This document shows, piece after piece, positions 18,879-28,486 of a stretch of 64,000 nt of DNA. The first letter of the stretch is position 1, and each line of letters begins with the position of its first letter. Source of the DNA: Allopusillimonas ginsengisoli (lineage in GTDB: Bacteria; Pseudomonadota; Gammaproteobacteria; Burkholderiales; Burkholderiaceae_B); contig RAPG01000001.1 in assembly GCA_005239165.1 (NCBI GenBank), positions 186,001 to 250,000 of the forward strand, written 5' to 3'. The position numbers and the translations under genes were made by a program. The notes beneath the pieces are model-generated. The model had not been told where the DNA came from, did no database searches, and worked only from the letters and a program-made list of their open reading frames with translations.

Positions 18879-20677
18879 TGTTTACCACCCGCCCTGAAAT
18901 TACCGGCACCTTTGGTGTTGTCACCTCCACGCACTGGCTGGCTTCCACCGTGGGCATGTCCATGCTCGAGCGGGGCGGTAACGCGTTTGACGCCTGCGTA
19001 GCCAGCGGGTTCATGCTGCATGTCGTGGAGCCCCATCTGGTCGGCCCGGCTGGCGAAGTGCCCGGCATTTTCCACTCAGCAAGCACTGGCCGCACCGAAG
19101 TGCTCTGCGGTCAGGGCAGCACGCCGGCAGGCGCGACGCTAGCGCACTACCGGGCGCAAGGCCTTACCATGATCCCGGGCAATGGCCTGCTTGCAACGGT
19201 CATACCGGGAGCCTTTGACGCGTGGATGATCTTGCTGCGCGATCATGGCAGTAAGTCTCTTCGAGACGTGCTGGAGCCGGCTATTCATTATGCAGAGCAC
19301 GGTCATCCGCTCCTGCCCAGGGTGGCCGACACCATCGCCAACCTTAAGGAATTCTTCGAGTCGTATTGGCCCACCTCGGCCCAGGTTTATCTACCCGGCG
19401 GGGCTGTGCCCGAGGCAGGCAAGCTCTTTTGCAATCCGACGCTGGCCCAGTGCTGGCGCAGGCTACTCACCGAGGCCGAAGCTGTCGGCGCAGATCGAAC
19501 ACAGCAGATCGAACAGGCCCGCAAGGTATTCTATGGCGGCTTCATTGCCGAAGCTATAGACCGCTTTGTGGCGAACAACGAAGTCATGGACGAAAGCGGC
19601 AGGCCCAACAAAGGTGTGCTGACCGGTGACGACTTGTCACGCTGGTCAGCCAGCTACGAACAACCCCTAACCTACCAGTACGGCAACGTCACGGTGGCCA
19701 AGACGGGCCCGTGGAGCCAGGGCCCCGTTTTTTTACAGACGCTGGCTCTGCTCAAGCATACCGACATCGCCGGACTGCCCCATGGCGACCCCCGCTTCAT
19801 CCACACCCTGGTCGAAGCCATGAAGCTGGCCTTTGCCGACCGCGAAGCCTACTACGGCGATCCTGATTTTGTTGATGTCCCCATGCAGCAACTGTTGTCG
19901 GACGACTACAACCGCGCCCGCAGCCGATTGATCGGCGATACCGCTTCTGACCTACTGCGCCCTGGCGTTCTGCCGGGCTTTGAAGCCCAGCACCAACGCA
20001 TTATGGATGTGCTGGCCCGCCTCTCTCCGGAACTGACCGCCGACACGCCGCTGTCTGCCATGGACAAGTCCAACCCAATGCTGTCAGCCAAGCGCGGTGA
20101 CACCACCCATATTGACGTCATTGACCGCTGGGGCAATATGGTTTCGGTCACGCCTTCAGGCGGATGGCTGCAGTCGTCACCCGTGATACCCGAGCTTGGG
20201 TTCGGGCTTAACACCCGTGCGCAAATGTTCTGGCTGGAAGAAGGCCTGCCAGGCACACTGGCGCCCAACAAACGCCCGCGCACCACGCTTAGCCCTACAT
20301 TCTTGTTCAAAGACGATCGTCCATATATGGTGATGGGCACCCCAGGCGGGGATCAGCAAGAACAATGGCAACTCGTGCTTTTTCTGCGGCATCTGCATCA
20401 GGGCATGAATCTGCAAGAAGCCATAGACGCTCCACTCTTTCATACCCAGCATTTTCCCAGCTCGTTTTATCCACGCGGTCGCAAACCGGCCAACATCACC
20501 CTGGAAAGCTCCGTCGGCGAGGCCGTCATGGACGACCTGCGCCGCCGCAGTCACGCGCTGGAAGTATCGCCACCCTGGACCATAGGCCGGCTCACGGCGG
20601 CCACGCGCGACGCAGATGGGATACTGCACGCGGCGGCATCGCCACGGCTTATGCAGGCGTATGCAATAGGACGTTGA
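18878..20677 (+). CDS. Gamma-glutamyltransferase family protein, second copy
   Basis: A 599-residue N-terminal-nucleophile hydrolase, distinct from the first copy. The autoprocessing site GDTTHIDVIDRWGNM holds the candidate nucleophile threonine in the canonical TTH context, and GTPGGDQQEQW near the C-terminus matches the glycine-rich substrate loop. The opening STHWLASTVGMSMLERGGNA and GPAGEVPG loop are family-typical. No signal peptide is seen. It is coupled to the second receptor by a TAATG overlap and ends the cluster. It likely releases glutamate from imported gamma-glutamyl compounds; the exact substrate is unknown. Confidence 0.88.
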   Translation: MFTTRPEITGTFGVVTSTHWLASTVGMSMLERGGNAFDACVASGFMLHVVEPHLVGPAGEVPGIFHSASTGRTEVLCGQGSTPAGATLAHYRAQGLTMIPGNGLLATVIPGAFDAWMILLRDHGSKSLRDVLEPAIHYAEHGHPLLPRVADTIANLKEFFESYWPTSAQVYLPGGAVPEAGKLFCNPTLAQCWRRLLTEAEAVGADRTQQIEQARKVFYGGFIAEAIDRFVANNEVMDESGRPNKGVLTGDDLSRWSASYEQPLTYQYGNVTVAKTGPWSQGPVFLQTLALLKHTDIAGLPHGDPRFIHTLVEAMKLAFADREAYYGDPDFVDVPMQQLLSDDYNRARSRLIGDTASDLLRPGVLPGFEAQHQRIMDVLARLSPELTADTPLSAMDKSNPMLSAKRGDTTHIDVIDRWGNMVSVTPSGGWLQSSPVIPELGFGLNTRAQMFWLEEGLPGTLAPNKRPRTTLSPTFLFKDDRPYMVMGTPGGDQQEQWQLVLFLRHLHQGMNLQEAIDAPLFHTQHFPSSFYPRGRKPANITLESSVGEAVMDDLRRRSHALEVSPPWTIGRLTAATRDADGILHAAASPRLMQAYAIGR

Positions 20678-20709
20678 ACCAATAGCGCTGCTTTTGTGCC
20701 AATGCCGCC

Positions 20710-21438
20710 TCACTCCATTTCGGCTTCATCCCATTTCTCGGCGCTTGCACCCGCCAGCGCTCTCACGCGTTCTTCATCCTGGCCGAACTCGGCGGCGGAA
20801 CCTTCGTAAACAATGCCGCCGTCATCCAGCACATAGGCACGGTCAGCAATCTCGACTGCCGCGCGTACATTCTGTTCAATTAACAGCACAGAAGTCCCGG
20901 CGTCCCGCGTCGCCTTGACCACCCGGAACACTTCCTGCACGATTAGCGGCGCCAGACCCTGCGAAGGCTCGTCCAGCAGCAACAGCTTCGGATTGAGCAG
21001 CAAGGTGCGGGCAATGGCCAGCATCTCCTGCTCGCCACCAGAAAGCTGTCGACCTTTGTTGCTTTTGCGCTCCTCCAGTCTGGGAAAGAGCTTGTAGACT
21101 GCGGGTATGGTCCAGGGCCCCGGTCGCTCCACAGGTACTTTCAGGTTTTCATCTACGGTGAGGTTGGCGAAGATGCGCCTGCCCTCGGGCACAAACCCCA
21201 CCCCCATGGCGGCGATACGGTAGGGTGGCCACTTGGTCGTGTCCTTGCCAAGAATATGAATGCTGCCACTGCGTGCGGGCGTAAGCCCGATAATGCTGCG
21301 TAATGTCGTCGACTTGCCCGCACCATTGCGACCGAGCAGCGTCACAAGCTCGCCCTCGCCAACGACCAGGCTCACACCGTCGAGAATATGGCTTTTGCCG
21401 TAGTAGGTATGGATATCCTTAACTTCAAGAGCATTCAT
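20710..21438 (-). CDS. livF: Branched-chain amino acid-type ABC transporter ATPase LivF
   Basis: One of the paired ATPases of a HAAT-family importer, 242 residues. Walker A GRNGAGKST, the LSGGEQEML signature, Walker B LLLLDEPSQGLAP and IEQNVRAA H-loop region are LivF hallmarks. Its start overlaps livG by four bases. Last gene of the operon, converging on the GGT cluster with 32 bases between stops. Confidence 0.92.
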   Translation of the reverse strand: MNALEVKDIHTYYGKSHILDGVSLVVGEGELVTLLGRNGAGKSTTLRSIIGLTPARSGSIHILGKDTTKWPPYRIAAMGVGFVPEGRRIFANLTVDENLKVPVERPGPWTIPAVYKLFPRLEERKSNKGRQLSGGEQEMLAIARTLLLNPKLLLLDEPSQGLAPLIVQEVFRVVKATRDAGTSVLLIEQNVRAAVEIADRAYVLDDGGIVYEGSAAEFGQDEERVRALAGASAEKWDEAEME

Positions 21439-22184
21439 GCCGCCTTCCCCAAATAAGCCATTTGCACGGATTCACTGGCCGCGATGTCATCGGGCGCTCC
21501 TTCATCCAGAACCCTGCCTTCAGCCAGCACCGTTATACGATCCGCCAGATTAAAAATAACGCGCATATCGTGCTCGACCAGAACAATGGTCAGTTCCTGT
21601 TCACGATGCAGTTTGCGTATCAGCATGGCCGTGCTGTAGGTTTCCCGGCTGCCCATCCCCGCTGTGGGCTCATCGAGCAACAATAAGCGGGGTTTTAGGG
21701 CCAGGGCCATCATGATTTCAGTGGCGCGCTGATCGCCGTGCGACAGTTCACCCGTCAGCCTGTCTGCATTGGCCTGCAGACCGCCCATGTCCAGCAGCTC
21801 GTCCACTCTTTCCTGCGCGCGGCTAGCATCAGACCGGCTCATCCATGGTCTGAGCCGCAGGCCCATTGCAAGCTCCACAGGCGTGCGCAGATTTTGCCTC
21901 ACAGTAAGCTCAGGAAAAATCTCGGTAATCTGAAATGTACGAGCCATACCTAGCGCTACCCGCTGATGCGGTGCCGTGTTCGTGATGTCGCGCCCGTCGA
22001 GCAGAATATGGCCGGCTGTGGGCCTGAAAAAGCCGCTGATCAAGTTGAAGAAAGTGGTCTTGCCGGCGCCATTGGGCCCTATCAATGCACGCAGCTCGCC
22101 TTTCTCGACCGCCATCGACACATCGTCGACCGCCACGAGATGACCGAACTTCTGGGTGACATGGTTTACTTCCAGCATACTCAT
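21435..22184 (-). CDS. livG: Branched-chain amino acid-type ABC transporter ATPase LivG
   Basis: Second ATPase, 249 residues, with Walker A GPNGAGKTT, the LivG-type signature LSHGDQR, Walker B LLLLDEPTAGM and H-loop LVEHDMRVIFNLAD. Overlaps livM and livF by four bases each, so the genes are translationally coupled. Confidence 0.92.
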   Translation of the reverse strand: MSMLEVNHVTQKFGHLVAVDDVSMAVEKGELRALIGPNGAGKTTFFNLISGFFRPTAGHILLDGRDITNTAPHQRVALGMARTFQITEIFPELTVRQNLRTPVELAMGLRLRPWMSRSDASRAQERVDELLDMGGLQANADRLTGELSHGDQRATEIMMALALKPRLLLLDEPTAGMGSRETYSTAMLIRKLHREQELTIVLVEHDMRVIFNLADRITVLAEGRVLDEGAPDDIAASESVQMAYLGKAA

Positions 22185-23131
22185 GGCTGCCTCCTGCGGA
22201 TGATGCCAAGCACCCCTCTGGGGAAAAACAGCACAATAAGCACGAAAAACAAGCCAATGAAAAACAACCAGTTCTGCGTGTAGCTGGAAACATAATCTTG
22301 CAACACAACAAAGATGGCAGCGCCGATCAGCGGCCCCCAGAACGAGCGCATACCTCCTATGACAGCCATAATCACGAAATTTCCCGACACCGTCCAGTGC
22401 AGAGAGCGCGGATCCACAAAATTGTTAAGCAGCGCGTACAGCCCGCCGGCAAGGCTGGCAAAGACAGCGGAAATGACGAAGGCGATAAGAATATGGCGCT
22501 CCACCGGTATTCCGAGGAATCTGGCGCGTCGCTCGTTCTCGCGTATGGCCAGCAACGTTCGCCCGAAAGGGGAGCGCAGAATCAGAGCCATAATGCCCAC
22601 AGACACCGCAAACAACGCCAGCACCACATAGTAGAAAGTAACGCCGCTGGATACGATATCGATTTTGGTCAGGCCCAGATCTATCGGAACCCTCCGCCAT
22701 CCAGTCAGGCCGTCGTCGCCTCCCGTGACGGTATTCCATCTAAACGCGATGAAATAAAACATCTGCCCGAACGCAATCGTGACCATGGCAAAGTAAATGC
22801 CCCGCAACTTGACGATCAACGCGCCCACCATAGCTGCGGCAATGGTACCGACCAGAACTCCCACGAGAATTCCCAGTGGCGTGCTAGGCGCCACATACTT
22901 GATCACCAGCCCCACACCGTATGCGCCCAGACCGAAATACGCTGCATGCCCGAACGACAGCACCCCCGTAAAGCCAAGCAAGAAATTGACCGACATCGCC
23001 GCCAGCCCCAGGACAAGCACACGCGTGGCAAGGCCTGTGTACCCGCCAACCGCCCCCATCCAGTAAGGCATGGTCAGCAACACGACCCACAGGGCTACAT
23101 TCCAGAACAGTTTTGTATTGTTCTCGCTCAC
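22181..23131 (-). CDS. livM: Branched-chain amino acid-type ABC transporter permease LivM
   Basis: Membrane permease of 316 residues with eight to nine predicted helices. LivM marks include FLLGFTGVLSFGHAAYFGLG and the coupling stretch RSPFGRTLLAIRENERRARFLG. Follows livH after 15 bases on the same strand. The substrate of the whole importer could be branched-chain amino acids, urea, short amides or aromatic acids; the sequence does not decide. Confidence 0.92.
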   Translation of the reverse strand: MSENNTKLFWNVALWVVLLTMPYWMGAVGGYTGLATRVLVLGLAAMSVNFLLGFTGVLSFGHAAYFGLGAYGVGLVIKYVAPSTPLGILVGVLVGTIAAAMVGALIVKLRGIYFAMVTIAFGQMFYFIAFRWNTVTGGDDGLTGWRRVPIDLGLTKIDIVSSGVTFYYVVLALFAVSVGIMALILRSPFGRTLLAIRENERRARFLGIPVERHILIAFVISAVFASLAGGLYALLNNFVDPRSLHWTVSGNFVIMAVIGGMRSFWGPLIGAAIFVVLQDYVSSYTQNWLFFIGLFFVLIVLFFPRGVLGIIRRRQP

Positions 23132-23146
23132 AGGTTCATCCCCTCT

Positions 23147-23995
23147 TCACCCAGCAGCCGCGCGGCGCGCCAGCAGTACGACGGCCATCATCAGATAAAT
23201 AATTGCTTCAGAAGCCGAAGGCAAATAGACCGTCGCAATCCCCGACGCCACACCTATCAGCAATCCGCCCATCAACGTGCCGACCAGACTTCCCAGGCCA
23301 CCCACGATAATGGCAACAAAGCTGGGCATAATGAGCGCATCGCCCATGGTTGGCTGCAACCCCAGCAAACCAGCTGCAAGCACACCGGCCAGCCCGGCCA
23401 GGTAGATGCCCAGGCCAAAGTTCAGGTTGCGCAGCAGGCGCACATTTACACCCAGCACCGCGACCGTTTCGAGATCGAGGGTGCCAGCCCTGATGCGTAT
23501 GCCCAGCCGTGTACGCGTCAGAATGAAGAACAGGCCACCCACAGCAATCGAGACGAGAATCACCATAAAGACCCGGTAGCCAGTCAGGAAGAAAAAATAG
23601 TTGCTCAAAGGCTGCATGAGCCAGTCTGGCACCCGAAAAGGCAAGCTTTGTGCGCCCCAGATGTAGCGCAGACTATCTTCGAACACATAAGCTAGTCCGA
23701 ACGTCAGCAACAGGCTGTAGAGCGGATCACGGCCATAAAGCCGCCGTATCATCAGCCTTTCCACCAGCAGCCCCAGCATGGCGGTGAGGATGGGCGCGAC
23801 AATGAGCGCGCCCCAGAATCCTATGTAAGGCACAAGCTCATAGGCAAAGTAGGCACCCAGGGCCAGAAACCCACCGTGTGCAAAGTTGATGACGCTGGTC
23901 AGATTAATGATGAGGGAAAGGCCCAGTGCCATCAGCGCATAGAAGGCACCGACAATCAACCCGTTGAAAATATTGAAGAGAATCAGCTCAGTCAT
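23147..23995 (-). CDS. livH: Branched-chain amino acid-type ABC transporter permease LivH
   Basis: Partner permease of 282 residues. LivH marks: NGLIVGAFYALMALGLSLI, then INFAHGGFLALGAY, and the coupling stretch TRLGIRIRAGTLDLETVAVLG near residue 180. A C-terminal VGGLGSLVGTLMGGLLIGV helix completes the fold. It is separated from the receptor gene by a 269-base gap filled with tandem repeats, which is unusual inside a Liv operon. Confidence 0.92.
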   Translation of the reverse strand: MTELILFNIFNGLIVGAFYALMALGLSLIINLTSVINFAHGGFLALGAYFAYELVPYIGFWGALIVAPILTAMLGLLVERLMIRRLYGRDPLYSLLLTFGLAYVFEDSLRYIWGAQSLPFRVPDWLMQPLSNYFFFLTGYRVFMVILVSIAVGGLFFILTRTRLGIRIRAGTLDLETVAVLGVNVRLLRNLNFGLGIYLAGLAGVLAAGLLGLQPTMGDALIMPSFVAIIVGGLGSLVGTLMGGLLIGVASGIATVYLPSASEAIIYLMMAVVLLARRAAAG

Positions 23996-24089
23996 TCAAT
24001 GTTCCATCATGCAGAGATTCTGAACCCGGCGCAGGGCCAGGGCCGGACAGCGGGCGGGCTGGCCCGCCCGCCGCTACTGCTTCTATTGT

Positions 24090-24240
24090 TTCTGCTCCTG
24101 CCACTCCTGCCACTTCTGCCTTCTGCCTTCTGCCTTCTGCCTTCTGCTATTCCTGCTACTTCTGCTACTTCTGCTACTTCTGCTACTTCTGCTACTTCTG
24201 CTACTTCTGTGGCTTCTGTGTGTGGCTTCTGTGGCTTCTG
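24090..24240. repeat. Tandem 7-bp and 9-bp repeats inside the Liv operon gap
   Basis: Bases 24114-24140 hold about four copies of TTCTGCC; bases 24148-24210 hold about seven copies of the 9-bp unit TTCTGCTAC; then TTCTGTGGC variants run to 24240. The array lies between the receptor gene (stop at 24265) and livH (start at 23995). All reading frames through it are open because the unit is a multiple of three and lacks stops, so apparent small ORFs here are not evidence of coding. Such pure simple repeats are prone to copy-number change. Confidence 0.85.
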
Positions 24241-24264
24241 TCGCCACTGCTGCCCCTGCTGCAA

Positions 24265-25527
24265 TCAAGTCTTGGGCCAAACCATTTTGCAGCCTGATTC
24301 CTCCACCGTGCCCGCCACATCTTTGCCATGCACAATCGTGTCTACATGGAAGAGGTCATCCGGCGTACTGCCCTTAGCCTGCGCATGACCCACAAAGAGT
24401 GAGCCGATCAACTGATTCTGATCTTTTCGATAAAACGGCGTATCGGGCATCAACCCGACTTCAGGCGGCAACTCCATGCCCTGCAGCGCCTGCGCCATCT
24501 TGACGGCATCCAGCGACTTGGCCTTGTTAGCCGCGAGCGCACATGTCCACGCCCCCACAAAACCAAACCATGTCCTCGCAGTCGGCACCCTGCCTGTTTT
24601 CTTTTTGATAGCGGCCACAAACTCGTCCACATGCGGCACATTGGGCTGCACGTGATACCACTCTGCCACCCAGTCGCCAATACGCGCTTCGGGCGGCAGG
24701 CCCTCCAGCACTTCAAGTTCGGTGTTGGCGCCAGCCAGGTGTATGCGCTTCTCCAGTCCAAACTGCACGGCCTGCTTCAGGGCATTGAGCAGGTCATCGC
24801 CGTTCATCAGAAACACAATGATGTTCGGGTCAGTCGCCTGCGCCTTGATGAGATAAGAGGAAAAGTCTGTGGTGCCCAGAGGAATGAGATCCTCACCCAG
24901 CTTGGTGCCGTTGTACTGCTTCAGATTGGCGTCGTAGCCGTCCTGCAGGGTATGGCCAAAGGCATAGTCAGAGGTCAGGAAGTACATTTTCTTCCCGTAT
25001 TTTTCCATCAGAGTTTTGGCAATGGCGTTGGTGAGCATGCGCGTGGTATTGCAGACGCGAAACACGTTCCAGTGACAGGACGTGCCGGTGACGGCATCAG
25101 TGTGCCCACCAGGAACAACGTGCAGCACACCTTTTTCGTGGCTGACCTCGGCCATGGCCAGCGACAGCGCTGAGTTGACATTGCCCAACAGAAAATTGAC
25201 CTTGTCCCGGTCGATCAGCTTGCGAGCTTTTTGCACCGCCGTCCCGGCGTCGCCGCTGGTGGAATCCTCAATTAACAACTCGGCCGGACGGCCGAGTATT
25301 CCACCTTTGGCGTTGATCTGCTCGACAGCTAGCTGACAGCCCGTAAGTTCGTTTTTGCCGGTAGCGGCATACGTGCCAGTGAGCGGGTTATCAAGCCCGA
25401 GCCGCACTGCCTGTTCGCCGCGTGCCTGAATAAGCATGGGCGGGGCCAGTTGCGCCAGCCCTGTTGCTGCGGCCAGCTGCAGCACGGCACGCCGACTGAC
25501 GGCAGATGATTTTTTCGGTTGCTCCAT
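24265..25527 (-). CDS. LivJ/AmiC-type periplasmic substrate-binding protein of the Liv importer
   Basis: A 420-residue receptor of the branched-chain amino acid/amide class. The N-terminus SRRAVLQLAAATGLAQLAPP has two arginines before a hydrophobic stretch, a possible Tat signal. The core shows GLDNPLTGTYAATGKNELTG, INAKGGILGRPAELL and a dipeptide-like TSDYAFG region. It is the first gene of the operon, upstream of the livHMGF genes across a repeat-filled gap. Ligand not predictable by eye. Confidence 0.9.
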   Translation of the reverse strand: MEQPKKSSAVSRRAVLQLAAATGLAQLAPPMLIQARGEQAVRLGLDNPLTGTYAATGKNELTGCQLAVEQINAKGGILGRPAELLIEDSTSGDAGTAVQKARKLIDRDKVNFLLGNVNSALSLAMAEVSHEKGVLHVVPGGHTDAVTGTSCHWNVFRVCNTTRMLTNAIAKTLMEKYGKKMYFLTSDYAFGHTLQDGYDANLKQYNGTKLGEDLIPLGTTDFSSYLIKAQATDPNIIVFLMNGDDLLNALKQAVQFGLEKRIHLAGANTELEVLEGLPPEARIGDWVAEWYHVQPNVPHVDEFVAAIKKKTGRVPTARTWFGFVGAWTCALAANKAKSLDAVKMAQALQGMELPPEVGLMPDTPFYRKDQNQLIGSLFVGHAQAKGSTPDDLFHVDTIVHGKDVAGTVEESGCKMVWPKT

Positions 25528-25736
25528 GGGAACGCCTCCTAAACGCAGCCGCTGCGCATGGTGTTCCCATGGCGGCCTTGTAGTTTGCGATCCCCTGTTT
25601 CAAATGTGCGCCTGCGCTCAATTTCTGTCAACCTCTTTTTGTTCTGTATGCAGCGCTCCATGAAAACCCTGTATCTCCTGCATTCCGACTATCAGGTATG
25701 CTGCATAGCTTATATCCGCTTACACACACCACACTC

Positions 25737-26789
25737 ATGGCCAAAATTACGATAGAAGGCGTCACTAAACGCTACGGGGACGTAACCATCATTGATAAGC
25801 TGTCTCTGCAAGTCAGGCACGGCGAATTCTTTACGCTGCTGGGGCCTAGCGGGTGTGGCAAGACCACCCTGCTGCGCATGATCGCGGGCTTTATTGTTCC
25901 CGACGAGGGCAGACTGCTGCTCGACGAACAAGACATCACTCACATGCCGGCACACAAGCGCGAAACAGGCATGGTGTTTCAGGATTACGCCCTCTTTCCC
26001 GACAAGACCGTCTTTGACAACGTGGCCTACGGCCTGAGAGTGCGTAAGTTTTCTTCACGCCAGATCGCCGACAAGGTTGGTCAAATACTAGAACGCGTAG
26101 GGTTAGGACACCTGCCCAAACGCTATCCAGGCGAGCTGTCTGGCGGCCAGCGCCAACGGGTAGCTCTTGCGCGAGCACTTGTCATCGAGCCGCGTGTGCT
26201 CCTGATGGACGAGCCGCTGTCCAATCTTGATGCCAAGCTGCGCATACAGATGCGCGATGTCATTCGTCAGTTGCAGCAAGAATCCAAGATCACCGCCATT
26301 TTTGTTACGCACGACCAGGAAGAAGCCTTGTCCATGTCCGACCGTATCGCCTTGCTGCGTCAGGGCAGAATAGATCAGCTTGATACGCCCGAAGGGCTTT
26401 ATGCTCGCCCCGCCACATCCTACGCAGCAGACTTCATCGGCGCCGCCAACCTCATCACCGTACAGAGCCTCGCGACGAAGGCCGACAGCATGCAGGTCAG
26501 CATAGCTGACGGCCATATCCACGTGCCTGGCGTCGTCTCAGGTGCCGACTGGCAACTAGCCGCGCGCCCCGAGCACATCACCATACACCCAGATGGCGCA
26601 GCTCCAGGCCGCATCTCGGCCCAGGTTCTCTACCGGCGCTACCTCGGCTTCAAGGCCACATACGCCCTGCGCCTGTCGGACGGCGCTACGCTCAACGTCG
26701 ATGTACCCGCTGCCAACGATGCGGCTTACGTTCCCGGAACTGCCGTATTCTTGAGTTTCAGCCCCGAATGCCGCCTGGTTCGCGCCTGA
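25737..26789 (+). CDS. ABC transporter ATPase, ferric iron/2-aminoethylphosphonate/polyamine type
   Basis: A 350-residue ATPase with Walker A GPSGCGKTT, signature LSGGQRQR, Walker B LLMDEPLSNLDAKL and a C-terminal TOBE-like regulatory domain (residues about 245-350). This layout fits the PotA/FbpC/PhnT group. The start at 25737 was chosen because the protein aligns from MAKITIEGVTKRYG; in-frame extension upstream has no family match. Divergent from the Liv receptor gene with about 210 bases between, and followed after 10 bases by its permease. Confidence 0.9.
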   Translation: MAKITIEGVTKRYGDVTIIDKLSLQVRHGEFFTLLGPSGCGKTTLLRMIAGFIVPDEGRLLLDEQDITHMPAHKRETGMVFQDYALFPDKTVFDNVAYGLRVRKFSSRQIADKVGQILERVGLGHLPKRYPGELSGGQRQRVALARALVIEPRVLLMDEPLSNLDAKLRIQMRDVIRQLQQESKITAIFVTHDQEEALSMSDRIALLRQGRIDQLDTPEGLYARPATSYAADFIGAANLITVQSLATKADSMQVSIADGHIHVPGVVSGADWQLAARPEHITIHPDGAAPGRISAQVLYRRYLGFKATYALRLSDGATLNVDVPAANDAAYVPGTAVFLSFSPECRLVRA

Positions 26790-26799
26790 CACGCTCATC

Positions 26800-28461
26800 A
26801 TGAATCTGAACCTGCAACGCCTGCGCTCTCCATGGCTGATACCGTCTTTGTTTTGTCTGGCCGCCCTTGTTGCGCTGGTTATCTGGCCGCTGGCATCCCT
26901 CTTTTATCAAAGCGGCATTGATCCGCAAACCGGGAAGCTAAGTCTTGCCGGGTTCCGGACTTTTTTCGGTAACCCACGCTACGTACAGGCTTTCACCAAC
27001 ACCGTCATTCTGGGTACCGTGTCGACAACGGGTGCGGTATTGCTGGGCGCACCGCTCGCGTATATCGTGGCCCGTTTCGACTTCCCCGGCAAGAGCATCG
27101 TGGCGCTGCTACCGCTGGCCACCATTATTTTGCCTGACATCGTCGTATCACAGGCCTGGCTCATGCTGCTGGGCAACAACGGCATTGTGCGCCTGGCACT
27201 CGAAAGCATAGGCATAGACCTGCCGTCGTTTTACGGCTGGTTCGGCATGACCTTCGCACTCATCCTGAATGATTACACCTATGTCTATATCGGCATGCTG
27301 GCCGCGCTCAAGGCCATAGACGGCACCATCGAAGAAGCGGCGGTCAACCTGGGCGCAAGCGATCTACGCCGCACCTTAACCGTGACGCTACCTGTCCTGG
27401 CCCCGGCCCTGCTCATCAACGCCATGATTGTCTTCACACTGGCCGTCGACAATTTTTCTATTCCTATGATTCTGGGCGGGCGGGTCGACGTGCTGTCGTC
27501 GCTCACCTACACCACGTTTCTGTCAGAGATGGGCGGCAACCCCATCATGCAAAGCGTGCTGGCCGTGGTGTCTGTGGTGCTGGTGGGGTTTGTTCTCTTT
27601 GTACAAAAGCGCGTGGTAGAAAGAAAAACCTATCAGATGTCGCAAGGGCGCGCTCCCATGGCTGTGCGCGCACGAGGCCTTACGGCGGTGCTGCTGACGG
27701 CGTGGGCCACGCTGTTTGTCGCATTTTCCATGATACCCGCGGTCATCGTAATTATTGGCGCCTTTACCAAGGCGCGCGGCCCCGTCATGAAATACGGCAC
27801 GTGGACGTTCGAAAACATGGAACGCGCAGTGCGTACTGCGCCAGAGCCCATACTCAACTCATTGATGCTTGCCAGTGTGGCGGCGATTGCCGGCACCTGT
27901 TTTGCCACTCTCGCCAGCTACCTCATTGTCAAGAAACGCATTTGGTCTGTCACCATTCTTGATTACGTGGTGATGCTGCCACTGGCTATATCGGGCACGG
28001 TACTGGGCATTGCGCTAATCCATACTTACAACAGCGGGGCCATTATTCTTACTGGCACCTGGGTCATCATGGCCTCGGCCTTATTCGTGCGCAAGGTGCC
28101 GTTTTCGATACGCTCGGCCTCCGCATCGCTGTACAGCATTCCCGACTCCATCGAAGAGGCATCCATCAATCTTGGTGTCTCGCCCATTGCCAGCTTTTTC
28201 AAAGTAGTATTGCCGGTGATGAAGCCCGCTATATTCGGAGCGGCCATTCTCATGTGGGTGACGTCGCTGGCCGAATTGTCCGCCACCATTGTGCTGTATT
28301 ACGGCGGCATGGAAACCATGCCCATACAGATGTTCCGTCAGATTGACGCAGGGTTTCTTGCCAGGGCATCCGCCTATGGCGTAATTTTGATGATCGTCAT
28401 CATCGTTCCTATTTATCTGGCCGTGCGTTTTCTCAAGCTCGACCTATTCTCAAGCCGTTGA
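26800..28461 (+). CDS. Fused double-domain ABC permease (FbpB/ThiP type)
   Basis: One 553-residue polypeptide contains both halves of the channel, about twelve helices in all. Each half has its own coupling motif: EEAAVNLGASDLRRTLTVTL near residue 183 and EEASINLGVSPIASFFKVVL near 454. This fused form is typical of ferric iron, thiamine and aminoethylphosphonate importers. It lies between its ATPase and receptor genes in one operon. Confidence 0.9.
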   Translation: MNLNLQRLRSPWLIPSLFCLAALVALVIWPLASLFYQSGIDPQTGKLSLAGFRTFFGNPRYVQAFTNTVILGTVSTTGAVLLGAPLAYIVARFDFPGKSIVALLPLATIILPDIVVSQAWLMLLGNNGIVRLALESIGIDLPSFYGWFGMTFALILNDYTYVYIGMLAALKAIDGTIEEAAVNLGASDLRRTLTVTLPVLAPALLINAMIVFTLAVDNFSIPMILGGRVDVLSSLTYTTFLSEMGGNPIMQSVLAVVSVVLVGFVLFVQKRVVERKTYQMSQGRAPMAVRARGLTAVLLTAWATLFVAFSMIPAVIVIIGAFTKARGPVMKYGTWTFENMERAVRTAPEPILNSLMLASVAAIAGTCFATLASYLIVKKRIWSVTILDYVVMLPLAISGTVLGIALIHTYNSGAIILTGTWVIMASALFVRKVPFSIRSASASLYSIPDSIEEASINLGVSPIASFFKVVLPVMKPAIFGAAILMWVTSLAELSATIVLYYGGMETMPIQMFRQIDAGFLARASAYGVILMIVIIVPIYLAVRFLKLDLFSSR

Positions 28462-28486
28462 TTCTAATAACTCCAGGAGGGGCACC

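Noticed and set aside
22298-23695. A 465-codon open frame on the forward strand
   Set aside because: It lies antisense to livM and livH, whose motifs are intact; its composition is His/Gln/Arg-rich as expected of a shadow frame in a GC-rich genome.
24007-24280. Small open frames (EVA or SRS repeats) in the Liv operon gap
   Set aside because: Created by the 9-bp simple repeat in all frames; no initiation signal or homology.
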